A DNA stretch of 64,000 nucleotides from JAJRTA01 sp965603125 (lineage in GTDB: Bacteria; Zixibacteria; MSB-5A5; GN15; FEB-12), in contig CBFDBU010000001.1 in assembly GCA_965603125.1 (NCBI GenBank), forward strand, positions 186,001-250,000, written 5' to 3'. Shown piece after piece: positions 42,212 to 50,384 of the stretch. The notes beneath the pieces were generated by a model. The model saw only the letters and a program-made list of their open reading frames with translations, was not told where the DNA came from and did not search any database. Made by a program: the position numbers and the translations under genes. Each line of letters opens with the position of its first letter. Position 1 is the stretch's first letter.

Positions 42212-42751
42212 CTACTTGCGGAACGGCATCCCCAGTTCAGTCAACAGCCGGCGAGCCTCCTCGTCGCTCCCGGCCGTCGTCGTGACGGAAATACTCATCC
42301 CGCGCACTTTATCAATCTTGTCGTAATCGATTTCGGGGAAAATCAGTTGCTCGCGCACACCTAAGTTGAAATTGCCCCGGCCGTCAAACGACTTGGGGTT
42401 GATGCCCCGGAAGTCCCGAATGCGCGGCATGGCAACACTGACCAGCCGGTCAAAGAACTCGTACATCGCCTCGCGCCGCAGCGTGACGGCACAGCCTATG
42501 GCCATTCCCTGGCGCAGCTTGAAGTTCGAGATGCTCTTCCTGGCCCTGGTAACGTGCGGCTTGCGGCCGGTTATTTTGGTCAGGTCATCAACGGCGGCCT
42601 CCAGCGCCTTGGCGTTCTCGGTCGCCTCGCCCACGCCGATGTTGATCGTGATCTTGCTCATCCGCGGGACTTCCATGATGGAGGAGCATTTGTTCTCTTT
42701 CATCAGCTTGGGCGCGATTTCGTCGGTGTACTTATCCTTCAGCCTGGCCAT
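42212..42751 (-). CDS. rplE: Ribosomal protein L5
   Basis: L5 binds 5S rRNA and contacts P-site tRNA. The 179-residue protein shows RMSKITINIGVGEATENAKA, KPHVTRARKSISNFKLRQGM and GMSISVTTTAGSDEEARRLL. It lies 7 nt upstream of rpsN. Confidence 0.98.
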   Translation of the reverse strand: MARLKDKYTDEIAPKLMKENKCSSIMEVPRMSKITINIGVGEATENAKALEAAVDDLTKITGRKPHVTRARKSISNFKLRQGMAIGCAVTLRREAMYEFFDRLVSVAMPRIRDFRGINPKSFDGRGNFNLGVREQLIFPEIDYDKIDKVRGMSISVTTTAGSDEEARRLLTELGMPFRK

Positions 42752-42763
42752 ATCACTGCTTCC

Positions 42764-43081
42764 TCAGACCTGCTCGCCGGTCTTGCGGCAAATGCGCACT
42801 TTCCGTTTCTTACCGCCCTCTTCGATGACTCGCATGGATACCCGGGTGGGACCGCCCAGTGACGAGCTGTAGAGAGCTAAATTACTGGCGTGCACGGGGG
42901 CTTCGATCGTTATGATTCCGCCCTTGGGATTCTTCTGGGTCGGGCGCTGGTGTTTCTTTCTCATGTTGACGCCTTCAACCAGCACCTTCTGACTCTTGTG
43001 ACCGACATTGAGAACCCGGCCGGTCTTGCCCCGATTGGCGCCGCTCAACACGTATACCGTATCACCTTTCTTGATCCGCAT
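42764..43081 (-). CDS. rplX: Ribosomal protein L24
   Basis: The 105-residue KOW-domain protein helps start 50S assembly: MRIKKGDTVYVLSGANRGKT, VEGVNMRKKHQRPTQKNPKG, and a late KKRKVRICRKTGE. Confidence 0.98.
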   Translation of the reverse strand: MRIKKGDTVYVLSGANRGKTGRVLNVGHKSQKVLVEGVNMRKKHQRPTQKNPKGGIITIEAPVHASNLALYSSSLGGPTRVSMRVIEEGGKKRKVRICRKTGEQV

Positions 43082-43097
43082 GATCTGCTGCTCCTGT

Positions 43098-43463
43098 TTA
43101 GAGCACCTCCGGCGCTAAGGAAATGATCTTCATGAACTGTTTTTCCCGTAACTCGCGGGCCACCGGTCCGAAAATACGTGTGCCCTGCGGCTCCATCTGC
43201 TCGTTGAGGATGACCGCGGCGTTGTCCGAGAAGCGAATCAGAGAACCGTCCTTACGCCGTAGCGTTGACTTGGTGCGGACGACAACCGCCTTGCGAACCT
43301 CGGATTTCTTCACCGTCCCGCCCGGGATAGCTTCCTTGATTGCAACCACAATAATATCCCCGACCCGCGCGTACTTCCGGCGCCCGCCAAGAATACGGAA
43401 GCACATAGCCCTCTTGGCTCCGGAGTTATCGGCTACCGTCACAACAGTGTATTCCTGAATCAC
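43098..43463 (-). CDS. rplN: Ribosomal protein L14
   Basis: L14 forms an intersubunit bridge. The 121-residue protein starts MIQEYTVVTVADNSGAKRAM, has GDIIVVAIKEAIPGGTVKKS, and ends FMKIISLAPEVL. Confidence 0.98.
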   Translation of the reverse strand: MIQEYTVVTVADNSGAKRAMCFRILGGRRKYARVGDIIVVAIKEAIPGGTVKKSEVRKAVVVRTKSTLRRKDGSLIRFSDNAAVILNEQMEPQGTRIFGPVARELREKQFMKIISLAPEVL

Positions 43464-43509
43464 TTGTCAATCACCTCTGCTCACCAGTCAAACGCGAAGC
43501 GGACCGTAA

Positions 43510-43785
43510 TTACTTGGCCCTCTCGACTACCTCCACCAGCCGCCAGCGTTTCCTGGCTGAAAGCGGCCTGGTTTCCGAAACCCGCACCCTATCACCCACT
43601 TTGGCATCGTTCTTTTCGTCGTGAGCGTAGAGCTTGGAGAAACTGCGAAATATCTTCTCGTAGCGCGGGTGCCTGTATGTACGGTCGACGCGAACGACAA
43701 TGCTCTTGTCCGCCTTGTGGGACGTGACGGTGCCGATCCGCGACTTTCTTCGTCCTCGTTTTTTCACTTCACCTGCTTCAACCAT
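43510..43785 (-). CDS. rpsQ: Ribosomal protein S17
   Basis: The 91-residue OB-fold protein shows GTVTSHKADKSIVVRVDRTY, HDEKNDAKVGDRVRVSETRP and LSARKRWRLVEVVERAK. A short Lys/Arg-rich N-terminal extension (KKRGRRKSR) precedes the core. Confidence 0.97.
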   Translation of the reverse strand: MVEAGEVKKRGRRKSRIGTVTSHKADKSIVVRVDRTYRHPRYEKIFRSFSKLYAHDEKNDAKVGDRVRVSETRPLSARKRWRLVEVVERAK

Positions 43786-43796
43786 TGGTTATTCCT

Positions 43797-44063
43797 TTAG
43801 TCACCCTTCGTCTTCGTCCGGGCGCCTGATTGGGACAGAACAGACTGTCTGCTCTCCGCCAGTTTCCTGATGCCCATCTGGTCTTCGTTCAGCACCGTCA
43901 GGATTCGGGCCATATCCCGGCCAATCGTGCGTAGACGAAGCGGGTTGTCCAGGGTTTTGATGGATCTTCTCATTTGCAGGTTGAACAGTTCATCCTCCAG
44001 GTCTGCTTTCTTTTGCAGGATTTCGTCCCTGGTCATCTCGCGCAAAGCCTGTATCTTCGCCAT
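43797..44063 (-). CDS. rpmC: Ribosomal protein L29
   Basis: L29 sits at the tunnel exit. The core ALREMTRDEILQKKADLEDE and LFNLQMRRSIKTLDNPLRLR is standard. At 88 residues it is longer than the usual 60-70; the extra C-terminal part (ESRQSVLSQSGARTKTKGD) is polar and basic. Confidence 0.95.
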   Translation of the reverse strand: MAKIQALREMTRDEILQKKADLEDELFNLQMRRSIKTLDNPLRLRTIGRDMARILTVLNEDQMGIRKLAESRQSVLSQSGARTKTKGD

Positions 44064-44065
44064 CC

Positions 44066-44482
44066 TCAGACTCCCTCCGTGTCAGCGCGTGTAACAAACC
44101 TGGTTCTCAGGGGCAGCTTGTTGCTGGCGAGCCGGAGTGCCTCACGCGCCTGCTGGGGGGTTACGCCTTCAATCTCAAAAAGAATGCGACCGGGTTTAAC
44201 CACCGCCACCCAGTATTCAGGAGCGCCCTTGCCTTTACCCATACGGGTTTCAGCGGGCTTCTTGGTTACCGGTTTGTCCGGGAAAACACGGATCCATATT
44301 TTTCCGCCGCGTTTGATGTAGCGCGTCATGGCGATACGGGCCGCTTCTATTTGCCGATTCGTCAACCAGCACGGGTCCAGCGCCTTGAGAGCATACTCAC
44401 CGAAATTGACGGCCCAGCCGCCTCTGGCTTTACCGGTCATCCGTCCTCGTTGCTGTTTGCGGAACTTCGTCTTCTTGGGCAT
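44066..44482 (-). CDS. rplP: Ribosomal protein L16
   Basis: L16 organises the A site of the 50S subunit. From ATG 44482 it has 138 residues: MPKKTKFRKQQRGRMTGKAR, RGGKIWIRVFPDKPVTKKPA, and ETRMGKGKGAPEYWVAVVKP. Confidence 0.98.
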   Translation of the reverse strand: MPKKTKFRKQQRGRMTGKARGGWAVNFGEYALKALDPCWLTNRQIEAARIAMTRYIKRGGKIWIRVFPDKPVTKKPAETRMGKGKGAPEYWVAVVKPGRILFEIEGVTPQQAREALRLASNKLPLRTRFVTRADTEGV

Positions 44483-44520
44483 CAACATGAGTCACTGTCT
44501 CCACAAGTGATCGCGCGTTG

Positions 44521-45486
44521 TCATTTGGTGTCCTTCGGCTTGTCCGCAGGAGGGGCCTTGGTCTTGCCCTTCGGCTTGCCCGCAGGAGGGGTCTTGGTCT
44601 TACCCTTCGGCTTGACGGTTCTGTTCCCAGCCTTATCGGCACCCGTCGCGGAGCCCTCACCTTCGCGCTTCGCCTGAGGCATCTCGGGCCGACGGCCTCG
44701 AGGGGGACGACCATCACCGGTGCCCGCTCGCCGGACACGGCCGCGAGGACGGCGACGGCCCTTGTCCTCCGGGCGTTCCCCACGCCGACGCCTGGTTCCG
44801 GGAGCCTCCTGGGGCTGGGTCTCCTCGCCCGCTCCTGCTTCCCGGTAGAACTGGTTGGTGTCCAGAATCTCACCCCGGCATATCCACACCTTCACGCCAA
44901 TGCTGCCGTAGGTCGTCCTGGCCGTCGACACAGCATAGCCGATATCGGCGCGCAGAGTATGCAGCGGCACCCGTCCGTCACGGTATTTCTCAGTGCGGGC
45001 GATCTCCGCCCCACCTAAGCGTCCGGAACACTGTATCTTGATACCAACGGCTCCCATCTTCATAGTTGCCTGGAGAGCTTTCTTCATGGCCCGGCGGAAG
45101 GCGATCCGGCCCTCCAGCTGTCGGGCGACAGTGTCGGCCACCAACTGGGCGTCGAGTTCTGGTTTGCGCACCTCGATGATGTTGAGCATGATATCTTTCC
45201 TGGTGAGAAGCTGTAGTTCTTCCCGGAGCTTGTCCACCTCAGCGCCCTTCCGGCCGATGACGATGCCTGGACGGGAGGTATGGATGTCGACACTGACTCT
45301 TTTCGGAGCGCGGGAAATACAGATGTTGGCGATGCCGGCATTGTCAAGCCGCCGGTTGATGTATCGTTTGACCATCATGTCTTCGTAGACCAGGTCCGCG
45401 AAGTTCTTGTCTGACGTGAACCATCTACTGTTCCATGTCTTGATGATCCCTAAACGCAGGCCGATGGGGTGAGTCTTCTGTCCCAA
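44521..45486 (-). CDS. rpsC: Ribosomal protein S3 with long basic C-terminal tail
   Basis: Residues 1 to about 210 are a normal S3: MGQKTHPIGLRLGIIKTWNS, the KH domain SRPGIVIGRKGAEVDKLREE, and GRLGGAEIARTEKYRDGRVP. S3 lies at the mRNA entry channel and helps unwind mRNA. The product is 321 residues, about 100 longer than usual. The extra tail is almost entirely Arg, Lys, Pro and Gly, probably disordered, and ends in tandem copies of KPKGKTK(T/A)PPA. At the DNA level this is a 36-nt direct repeat. Whether the tail is kept in the mature protein cannot be told. Confidence 0.95.
   Translation of the reverse strand: MGQKTHPIGLRLGIIKTWNSRWFTSDKNFADLVYEDMMVKRYINRRLDNAGIANICISRAPKRVSVDIHTSRPGIVIGRKGAEVDKLREELQLLTRKDIMLNIIEVRKPELDAQLVADTVARQLEGRIAFRRAMKKALQATMKMGAVGIKIQCSGRLGGAEIARTEKYRDGRVPLHTLRADIGYAVSTARTTYGSIGVKVWICRGEILDTNQFYREAGAGEETQPQEAPGTRRRRGERPEDKGRRRPRGRVRRAGTGDGRPPRGRRPEMPQAKREGEGSATGADKAGNRTVKPKGKTKTPPAGKPKGKTKAPPADKPKDTK
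44533..44614. repeat. 36-nt tandem repeat encoding the S3 tail
   Basis: Units start at 44533, 44569 and 44605 (the last partial), each beginning CTTCGGCTTG. They encode the 12-residue unit KPKGKTK(T/A)PPA(G/D). Differences are a few single bases, so the duplication is recent or under homogenising pressure. Confidence 0.9.
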
Positions 45487-45524
45487 ATTCGGTTCTCCCA
45501 GCTCAACTGTTTATGAGTACGGGC

Positions 45525-46091
45525 TTATTCGCCTTTTCTCTCGTCTTGGGTTGTGGCCTTCACGGCTTTCTCGGTGTCGGCCGCGCCTGCGGTCTTGTCG
45601 GTCCCGGCCGCCGCAGTTTCCGGTCGCCTCTTTTTCGCTTCTGATATCGCCTTCTTTTTCGACTCTGCCCGCTCATCCTTCGAGGGCGAGGCTTTCTTCG
45701 ATCGCGCGGTGGCCTTCTTACCGGAGGACTCGGTTGTCTCCGTCGTCCGGCCTTCTATCTCAACCGTCAGATGGCAGAAACGTTTCCGATACCGGAAGAC
45801 GCGACCCATCGACTGAAAGCGAATGCGCTTGGCGGTGGGGGCAGCGTCCACGACAATGTGCCTGATCATCAGGTCCTCGGGTCTCAGGTTGTCCGTACCT
45901 TCCCGGGACAGGGCGTTGGCGGCAGCCGACTTGACGGTCCTGGCTACGTGCTGAGCGGCGATCCGGGGCGAGAAATTCAACACCCCCAGCGCCTTCTGAA
46001 CCGGCATCCCCTTGACCATGTCGGCCACCAGACGCATCTTTCTCGGCGGTATGCTTACGAACCGTAGTCTTGCGCTCGACAACACCAGCAT
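45525..46091 (-). CDS. rplV: Ribosomal protein L22 with charged C-terminal extension
   Basis: Residues 1 to about 115 are a normal L22, which reaches into the exit tunnel: RFVSIPPRKMRLVADMVKGM, VLNFSPRIAAQHVARTVKSA, GRVFRYRKRFCHLTVEI. The protein is 188 residues against the usual 110-120. The extra tail of about 70 residues is rich in Lys, Ala, Glu and Thr (KKATARSKKASPSKDERAES) and looks disordered. It recalls the tail on S3, the next gene. Confidence 0.95.
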   Translation of the reverse strand: MLVLSSARLRFVSIPPRKMRLVADMVKGMPVQKALGVLNFSPRIAAQHVARTVKSAAANALSREGTDNLRPEDLMIRHIVVDAAPTAKRIRFQSMGRVFRYRKRFCHLTVEIEGRTTETTESSGKKATARSKKASPSKDERAESKKKAISEAKKRRPETAAAGTDKTAGAADTEKAVKATTQDERKGE

Positions 46092-46100
46092 GCCTTAACC

Positions 46101-46391
46101 TTACCCTTTCACCGCACTGCTGCGCTCAATCATTTTCCCGCCGTGGCCGCGATACGTCCGCGTAGGAGCAAACTCGCCAAACTTGTGGCCCACCATGTTC
46201 TCCGTGATATAGATGGGAACAAACTTGTTTCCGGTATGGACGGCAACGGTATGCCCCACGAATTCCGGGATGATGGTCGACCGGCGCGACCAGGTCTTGA
46301 TGACTTTCTTATCGCCGCTGTCATTAAGAGCATCGAGCTTCTTTCTCAGCTTGGCGTCAAGGAAAGGTCCCTTTTTCAACGAACGAGGCAT
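46101..46391 (-). CDS. rpsS: Ribosomal protein S19
   Basis: The 96-residue 30S head protein reads MPRSLKKGPFLDAKLRKKLD, TWSRRSTIIPEFVGHTVAVH and VGHKFGEFAPTRTYRGHGG, all diagnostic. Confidence 0.98.
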   Translation of the reverse strand: MPRSLKKGPFLDAKLRKKLDALNDSGDKKVIKTWSRRSTIIPEFVGHTVAVHTGNKFVPIYITENMVGHKFGEFAPTRTYRGHGGKMIERSSAVKG

Positions 46392-46407
46392 CTACTCATC
46401 TCCGATT

Positions 46408-47238
46408 TCATTTCTTCGCGCGTCGGTCCTCAATAATGTGCTTCTTCGACTTGCGTTTGCTTCTCGTCTTGTACCCCTTGGTAGGTTTACCCCACGGAGT
46501 GCAGGGGTGCCGCCCACCGGAGCTTCTTCCTTCGCCGCCACCCATGGGATGGTCGACCGGGTTCATGGCCACGCCGCGTACCGACGGCCGCCGACCGCGC
46601 CACCGCGACGCTCCGGCTTTACCCCAGGTGACGTTCTTGTGATCAATATTGCCGACCTGGCCGATGGTGGCATAGCAGACACCGGGCACCAGTCTGACCT
46701 CACCGGATGGCATCCTCAGGGTCACTGTTTTGCCTTCCTTGGCAACGAGCTGGGCCATGGCACCGGCAGAACGACACAACTGGCCGCCTTTACCGGGACG
46801 CAACTCGATATTGTGAACCAGCGTTCCGAGAATCATCTGCACCAGCGGAGTGGCGTTACCGACGCGGTTTTCCACACTCTCACCTGCGATGACGGTATCG
46901 TCAACCCTGAGATCGCCGGGGGCGATGATATATCGCTTCTCGCCGTCAACGTAGTGAAGGAGAGCGATTCGAGACGAGCGGTTCGGGTCGTACTCAATCG
47001 ACGCCACGCGGGCCGGGATGTTGTGCTTGTCGCGCCTGAAGTCGATCACGCGATAGCGACGTTTGTGACCGCCTCCGCGGCAGAAGGCTGTTATCCGACC
47101 CTTGTTGTTTCGCCCGCCACTCTTATGCAGAGGTCGCAGGAGGGATTTTTCGGGAGTCGAAGAGGTAATCTCGTCGAAGGCCGGGACCGTCCGAAACCGC
47201 TGCGACGGTGTTATCGGGCGAAATTTCTTAATTGCCAT
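46408..47238 (-). CDS. rplB: Ribosomal protein L2
   Basis: L2 supports the peptidyl transferase centre. The 276-residue protein shows MAIKKFRPITPSQRFRTVPA, LHKSGGRNNKGRITAFCRGG, and VRGVAMNPVDHPMGGGEGRS with the conserved His that is needed for activity. Confidence 0.98.
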   Translation of the reverse strand: MAIKKFRPITPSQRFRTVPAFDEITSSTPEKSLLRPLHKSGGRNNKGRITAFCRGGGHKRRYRVIDFRRDKHNIPARVASIEYDPNRSSRIALLHYVDGEKRYIIAPGDLRVDDTVIAGESVENRVGNATPLVQMILGTLVHNIELRPGKGGQLCRSAGAMAQLVAKEGKTVTLRMPSGEVRLVPGVCYATIGQVGNIDHKNVTWGKAGASRWRGRRPSVRGVAMNPVDHPMGGGEGRSSGGRHPCTPWGKPTKGYKTRSKRKSKKHIIEDRRAKK

Positions 47239-47259
47239 GGTCGGTCACCAATTCTCATC

Positions 47260-47553
47260 CTAAATGTTGTCAAAAATCGATATGGACTGGCCGCTCTTGA
47301 GCCTGACAACGGCTTTCTTACGGGTCGGCCTCTTGCCTTCGTTGCGTCCCATGCGCCGCACCTTGCCGGCGACTATCATGGTCCGTACGGAGTCGACTTT
47401 CACTTTGAAAGCGCTCTCCACGGCCTCCTTGATCTGGAACTTGTTGGCCTTCTTGTCCACTTCAAACACGAACTCATTATTCTTCTCACGCAGACTGGTG
47501 GTGCGTTCGGTGGCCACATGCCTTCTGATTATGTGGCGGAGATCAGATTTCAT
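47260..47553 (-). CDS. rplW: Ribosomal protein L23
   Basis: L23 at the tunnel exit docks trigger factor and SRP. ATG 47553 gives 97 residues: MKSDLRHIIRRHVATERTTS, FEVDKKANKFQIKEAVESAF. It overlaps the rplD stop (ATGA), so the frame upstream to 47595 is excluded. Confidence 0.96.
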   Translation of the reverse strand: MKSDLRHIIRRHVATERTTSLREKNNEFVFEVDKKANKFQIKEAVESAFKVKVDSVRTMIVAGKVRRMGRNEGKRPTRKKAVVRLKSGQSISIFDNI

Positions 47554-48173
47554 CCGAACACCTCCTGCAACTTCTCCAACCCTGCCCTCGTGCACACGAC
47601 GTAATCAGCGTTAAGGACGTCGTACCCGTTGGCAAGAGCGGCACGGCAGTATTTGACCCGCGGTACGTTGCGACAGGACAGAACCAGCTTCCGGTTGGGT
47701 GTCTCGTCAAGCAGGAGGCACTTCTTTCCCTCAAGATCCAGCCTTGTCATCATATCCACGAAGGCTCTGGTTTTCGTTGCTTCCAGCTCAATGCGGTCAA
47801 GGACCATGATTCGTTCGGCCCGGGCCTTGTCCGAAAAGACCGACCGGATGGCGCGACGTTTCATCTTATGCGGTAGGTTGCTGCCGTAACTGCGCGGCTT
47901 CGGTCCGAAGACAATACCACCCCCACGCCATAGGGGTGAGCGAATGGTGCCCGCCCTGGCTCGGCCGGTGCCTTTCTGTCGCCACGGCTTGCGGCCGCCG
48001 CCCCTGACGTCGGTGCGACCTTTGGTGCTGGCATTGCCCTGCCGCTGCCGGGCCAGGTAGTTCACGATATACTGATGGACCAGGGCCTCATTGGGTTCGA
48101 CCTCGAACAATTCCGGCTTCAACTCGACCGTCCCGACCTCTTCACCGTTCTGATTGTAGAGCTTCACGTTCAT
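47550..48173 (-). CDS. rplD: Ribosomal protein L4
   Basis: L4 lines the exit tunnel; in E. coli it also controls the S10 operon. From ATG 48173 it has 207 residues: MNVKLYNQNGEEVGTVELKP, GRKPWRQKGTGRARAGTIRS, PLWRGGGIVFGPKPRSYGSN. An upstream start at 48197 would overlap rplC by 8 nt. Confidence 0.97.
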   Translation of the reverse strand: MNVKLYNQNGEEVGTVELKPELFEVEPNEALVHQYIVNYLARQRQGNASTKGRTDVRGGGRKPWRQKGTGRARAGTIRSPLWRGGGIVFGPKPRSYGSNLPHKMKRRAIRSVFSDKARAERIMVLDRIELEATKTRAFVDMMTRLDLEGKKCLLLDETPNRKLVLSCRNVPRVKYCRAALANGYDVLNADYVVCTRAGLEKLQEVFG

Positions 48174-48189
48174 CGTTTCATATCCGTCA

Positions 48190-48831
48190 TCAACCACGAT
48201 TGGTGCTGCGTATCTTGACGAGTTTTCCCCGGAATCCCGGAACAGCGCCCTTCACCAGCATCAGGTTTTCGTTTTCAATAATGTCGACAATCTCCAGGTT
48301 CAGCGTCGTAACCTTCCGATTACCCATCCGTCCCGCCATGCGCACACCCTTGAACACTCGCGACGGGTATGACGACTGGCCGATAGACCCCGGCGCACGC
48401 ATGCGATCCGACTGACCGTGAGTCTTCTGGCCGCCGGAGAAATGATGTCGCTTCATACTGCCTGCGAAACCGAGACCTCGCGAGACACCGGTCAAGTCGA
48501 CCCGCTCGCCGACTTTGAACATGTCAACCTTCAGAACCGAACCGACCTCCAGGCCTTCGATGTCGCAGCGAATCTCCCGGAGATACTGAGTCGGCCCCAC
48601 CCTGGCTTCGGCAAACTGACCAGCCAGCGGCTTTGTGACCCGGTTCTTGTGTCGAACCCCAAAACCCACCTGGTAGCCGTCGTAGCCGTGCCTGGCGACC
48701 GTCTTGACGGCGATCACCGGACAGGGACCGGCTTCGATCACTGTTACGGGAACGGCTTCTCCCGCTTCCGTGAAGACGCGGGTCATACCGATTTTCCGCC
48801 CCAGTATCTCCTTGGCAGCAATCTGTCCCAT
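48190..48831 (-). CDS. rplC: Ribosomal protein L3
   Basis: L3 is one of the first 50S assembly proteins. The 213-residue protein has EILGRKIGMTRVFTEAGEAV, GFAGSMKRHHFSGGQKTHGQ, and MAGRMGNRKVTTLNLEIVDI. Its ATG overlaps the rpsJ stop by one base. Confidence 0.98.
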   Translation of the reverse strand: MGQIAAKEILGRKIGMTRVFTEAGEAVPVTVIEAGPCPVIAVKTVARHGYDGYQVGFGVRHKNRVTKPLAGQFAEARVGPTQYLREIRCDIEGLEVGSVLKVDMFKVGERVDLTGVSRGLGFAGSMKRHHFSGGQKTHGQSDRMRAPGSIGQSSYPSRVFKGVRMAGRMGNRKVTTLNLEIVDIIENENLMLVKGAVPGFRGKLVKIRSTNRG

Positions 48832-49139
48832 CAGGTCTTTATCTCCACGTCAACACCGGCGGGCAGATCAAGTTTCATCAGGGCGTCAACCGTTTGCGGC
48901 GTTGTGTCGTAGATGTCCATCAGCCGTTTGTGTATCCGCGTCTCAAACTGCTCCCGCGACTTTTTATCCACGTGCGGCGAGCGCAGCACCGTATACACCG
49001 TACGCTTGGTCGGCAGCGGTACCGGGCCGACGATCCTGGCCCCGGTGCGCAGAACAGTACGAGCGATCTCCTTGGTAGATCTGTCCAGCGCATAATGGTC
49101 GTACGCCTTGAGACGAATTCTGATTTTCTGCACGTCCAT
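48831..49139 (-). CDS. rpsJ: Ribosomal protein S10
   Basis: S10 (NusE) also acts in antitermination. The 102-residue protein shows IRIRLKAYDHYALDRSTKEI, GPVPLPTKRTVYTVLRSPHV, and RLMDIYDTTPQTVDALMKLD. Confidence 0.98.
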   Translation of the reverse strand: MDVQKIRIRLKAYDHYALDRSTKEIARTVLRTGARIVGPVPLPTKRTVYTVLRSPHVDKKSREQFETRIHKRLMDIYDTTPQTVDALMKLDLPAGVDVEIKT

Positions 49140-49157
49140 CGTAAACCTCTGCTTTCG

Positions 49158-50366
49158 CTATTCCGTGATGTCGGCGATGACACCGGCCCCGACCGTGCGG
49201 CCACCCTCACGGATCGCAAAGCGAAGCTCCTTCTCCATCGCTATCGGCGTTATCAACTCTATGTCCATCGTCACGTTGTCGCCCGGCATCACCATCTCGA
49301 TACCCTCCGGCAAATGCGCCACCCCCGTCACGTCCGTCGTCCGAAAATAAAACTGCGGCCGATATCCAGTGAAAAACGGCGTGTGTCGACCTCCCTCCTC
49401 CTTCGTCAATATGTATACCTCCGCCAAAAACTTCGTGTGCGGCATCACCGACCCCGGGGCCGCCAAGACCATGCCCCGCTCAAGAGCGTCCTTGTCAACG
49501 CCGCGAAGAAGCAAACCCACGTTGTCACCGGCCTCCGCATAATCCAATATCTTGCGGAACATCTCCACCCCCGTCACAACCGTCTTGCGCGTCTCGCGAA
49601 TACCTATGATCTCTACGTTCTCACCCTGACGTATCTGACCACGCTCCACGCGACCCGTTCCCACCGTGCCACGTCCCGTGATCGAAAATACATCCTCCAC
49701 CGGCATCAAAAAAGGCTTGTCCTTGTCACGCTTCGGCTCCGGGATGTACTCGTCCAAAGCCTCCAATACCTCGTGAACACTCTTGAACACCGGATCATCC
49801 AAAGGACGCGACGAATCCGCTCCCGCCGTCATCGCCTCCAAGGCCGAACCTCGTATCACCGGAATCTCATCCCCCGGAAATTGGTAGCTGCTCAGCAAAT
49901 CCCGAACCTCAAGCTCCACCAAATCCAAAAGCTCCGGATCGTCCACCTGATCCACCTTATTCATGTAAACCACGATGTACGGTACGCCTACCTGACGCGC
50001 CAGCAATATGTGCTCCCGCGTCTGAGGCATCGGACCGTCCGCCGCCGATACCACCAATATCGCTCCGTCCATCTGGGCCGCACCCGTTATCATGTTCTTT
50101 ACATAATCCGCGTGCCCGGGACAATCCACATGGGCATAATGACGCTTGTCCGACTCATACTCCACGTGCGCCGTCGCTATCGTTATCCCGCGCTCTCGCT
50201 CCTCAGGAGCATTGTCAATCGAATCAAACGACCGAACCTGAGTGCCCGTCTTGCGAGCAAGCACCATCGTCATCGCCGCCGTCAACGTCGTCTTCCCATG
50301 ATCAACGTGACCTATCGTCCCCACATTCACGTGCGGCTTCGTCCGCTCAAACTTCTCCTTGGCCAT
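49158..50366 (-). CDS. tuf: Elongation factor Tu
   Basis: EF-Tu brings aminoacyl-tRNA to the ribosome. The 402-residue protein has the GTPase motifs GHVDHGKTT, DCPGHADYVKNM and NKVDQVDDPEL, and the C-terminal signature RTTDVTGV. Codon use is unlike its neighbours: Thr is nearly always ACG, Ala mostly GCG, Ile frequently ATA and Leu often TTG, while fusA and the ribosomal genes favour ACC, GCC, ATC and CTG. Only the last 20 or so codons look like the host. This is odd for a very highly expressed gene and may reflect replacement by transfer. Confidence 0.98.
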   Translation of the reverse strand: MAKEKFERTKPHVNVGTIGHVDHGKTTLTAAMTMVLARKTGTQVRSFDSIDNAPEERERGITIATAHVEYESDKRHYAHVDCPGHADYVKNMITGAAQMDGAILVVSAADGPMPQTREHILLARQVGVPYIVVYMNKVDQVDDPELLDLVELEVRDLLSSYQFPGDEIPVIRGSALEAMTAGADSSRPLDDPVFKSVHEVLEALDEYIPEPKRDKDKPFLMPVEDVFSITGRGTVGTGRVERGQIRQGENVEIIGIRETRKTVVTGVEMFRKILDYAEAGDNVGLLLRGVDKDALERGMVLAAPGSVMPHTKFLAEVYILTKEEGGRHTPFFTGYRPQFYFRTTDVTGVAHLPEGIEMVMPGDNVTMDIELITPIAMEKELRFAIREGGRTVGAGVIADITE

Positions 50367-50384
50367 GCTCTCTGACTTCCTCCG

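Noticed and set aside
46213..47604. 463-residue plus-strand open frame
   Set aside because: Antisense to rpsS, rplB and rplW; a mirror of their codon structure.
48894..50375. 493-residue plus-strand open frame rich in Arg and His
   Set aside because: Antisense to rpsJ and tuf. The odd codon usage of tuf keeps the opposite frame open; the peptide is low-complexity and matches nothing.
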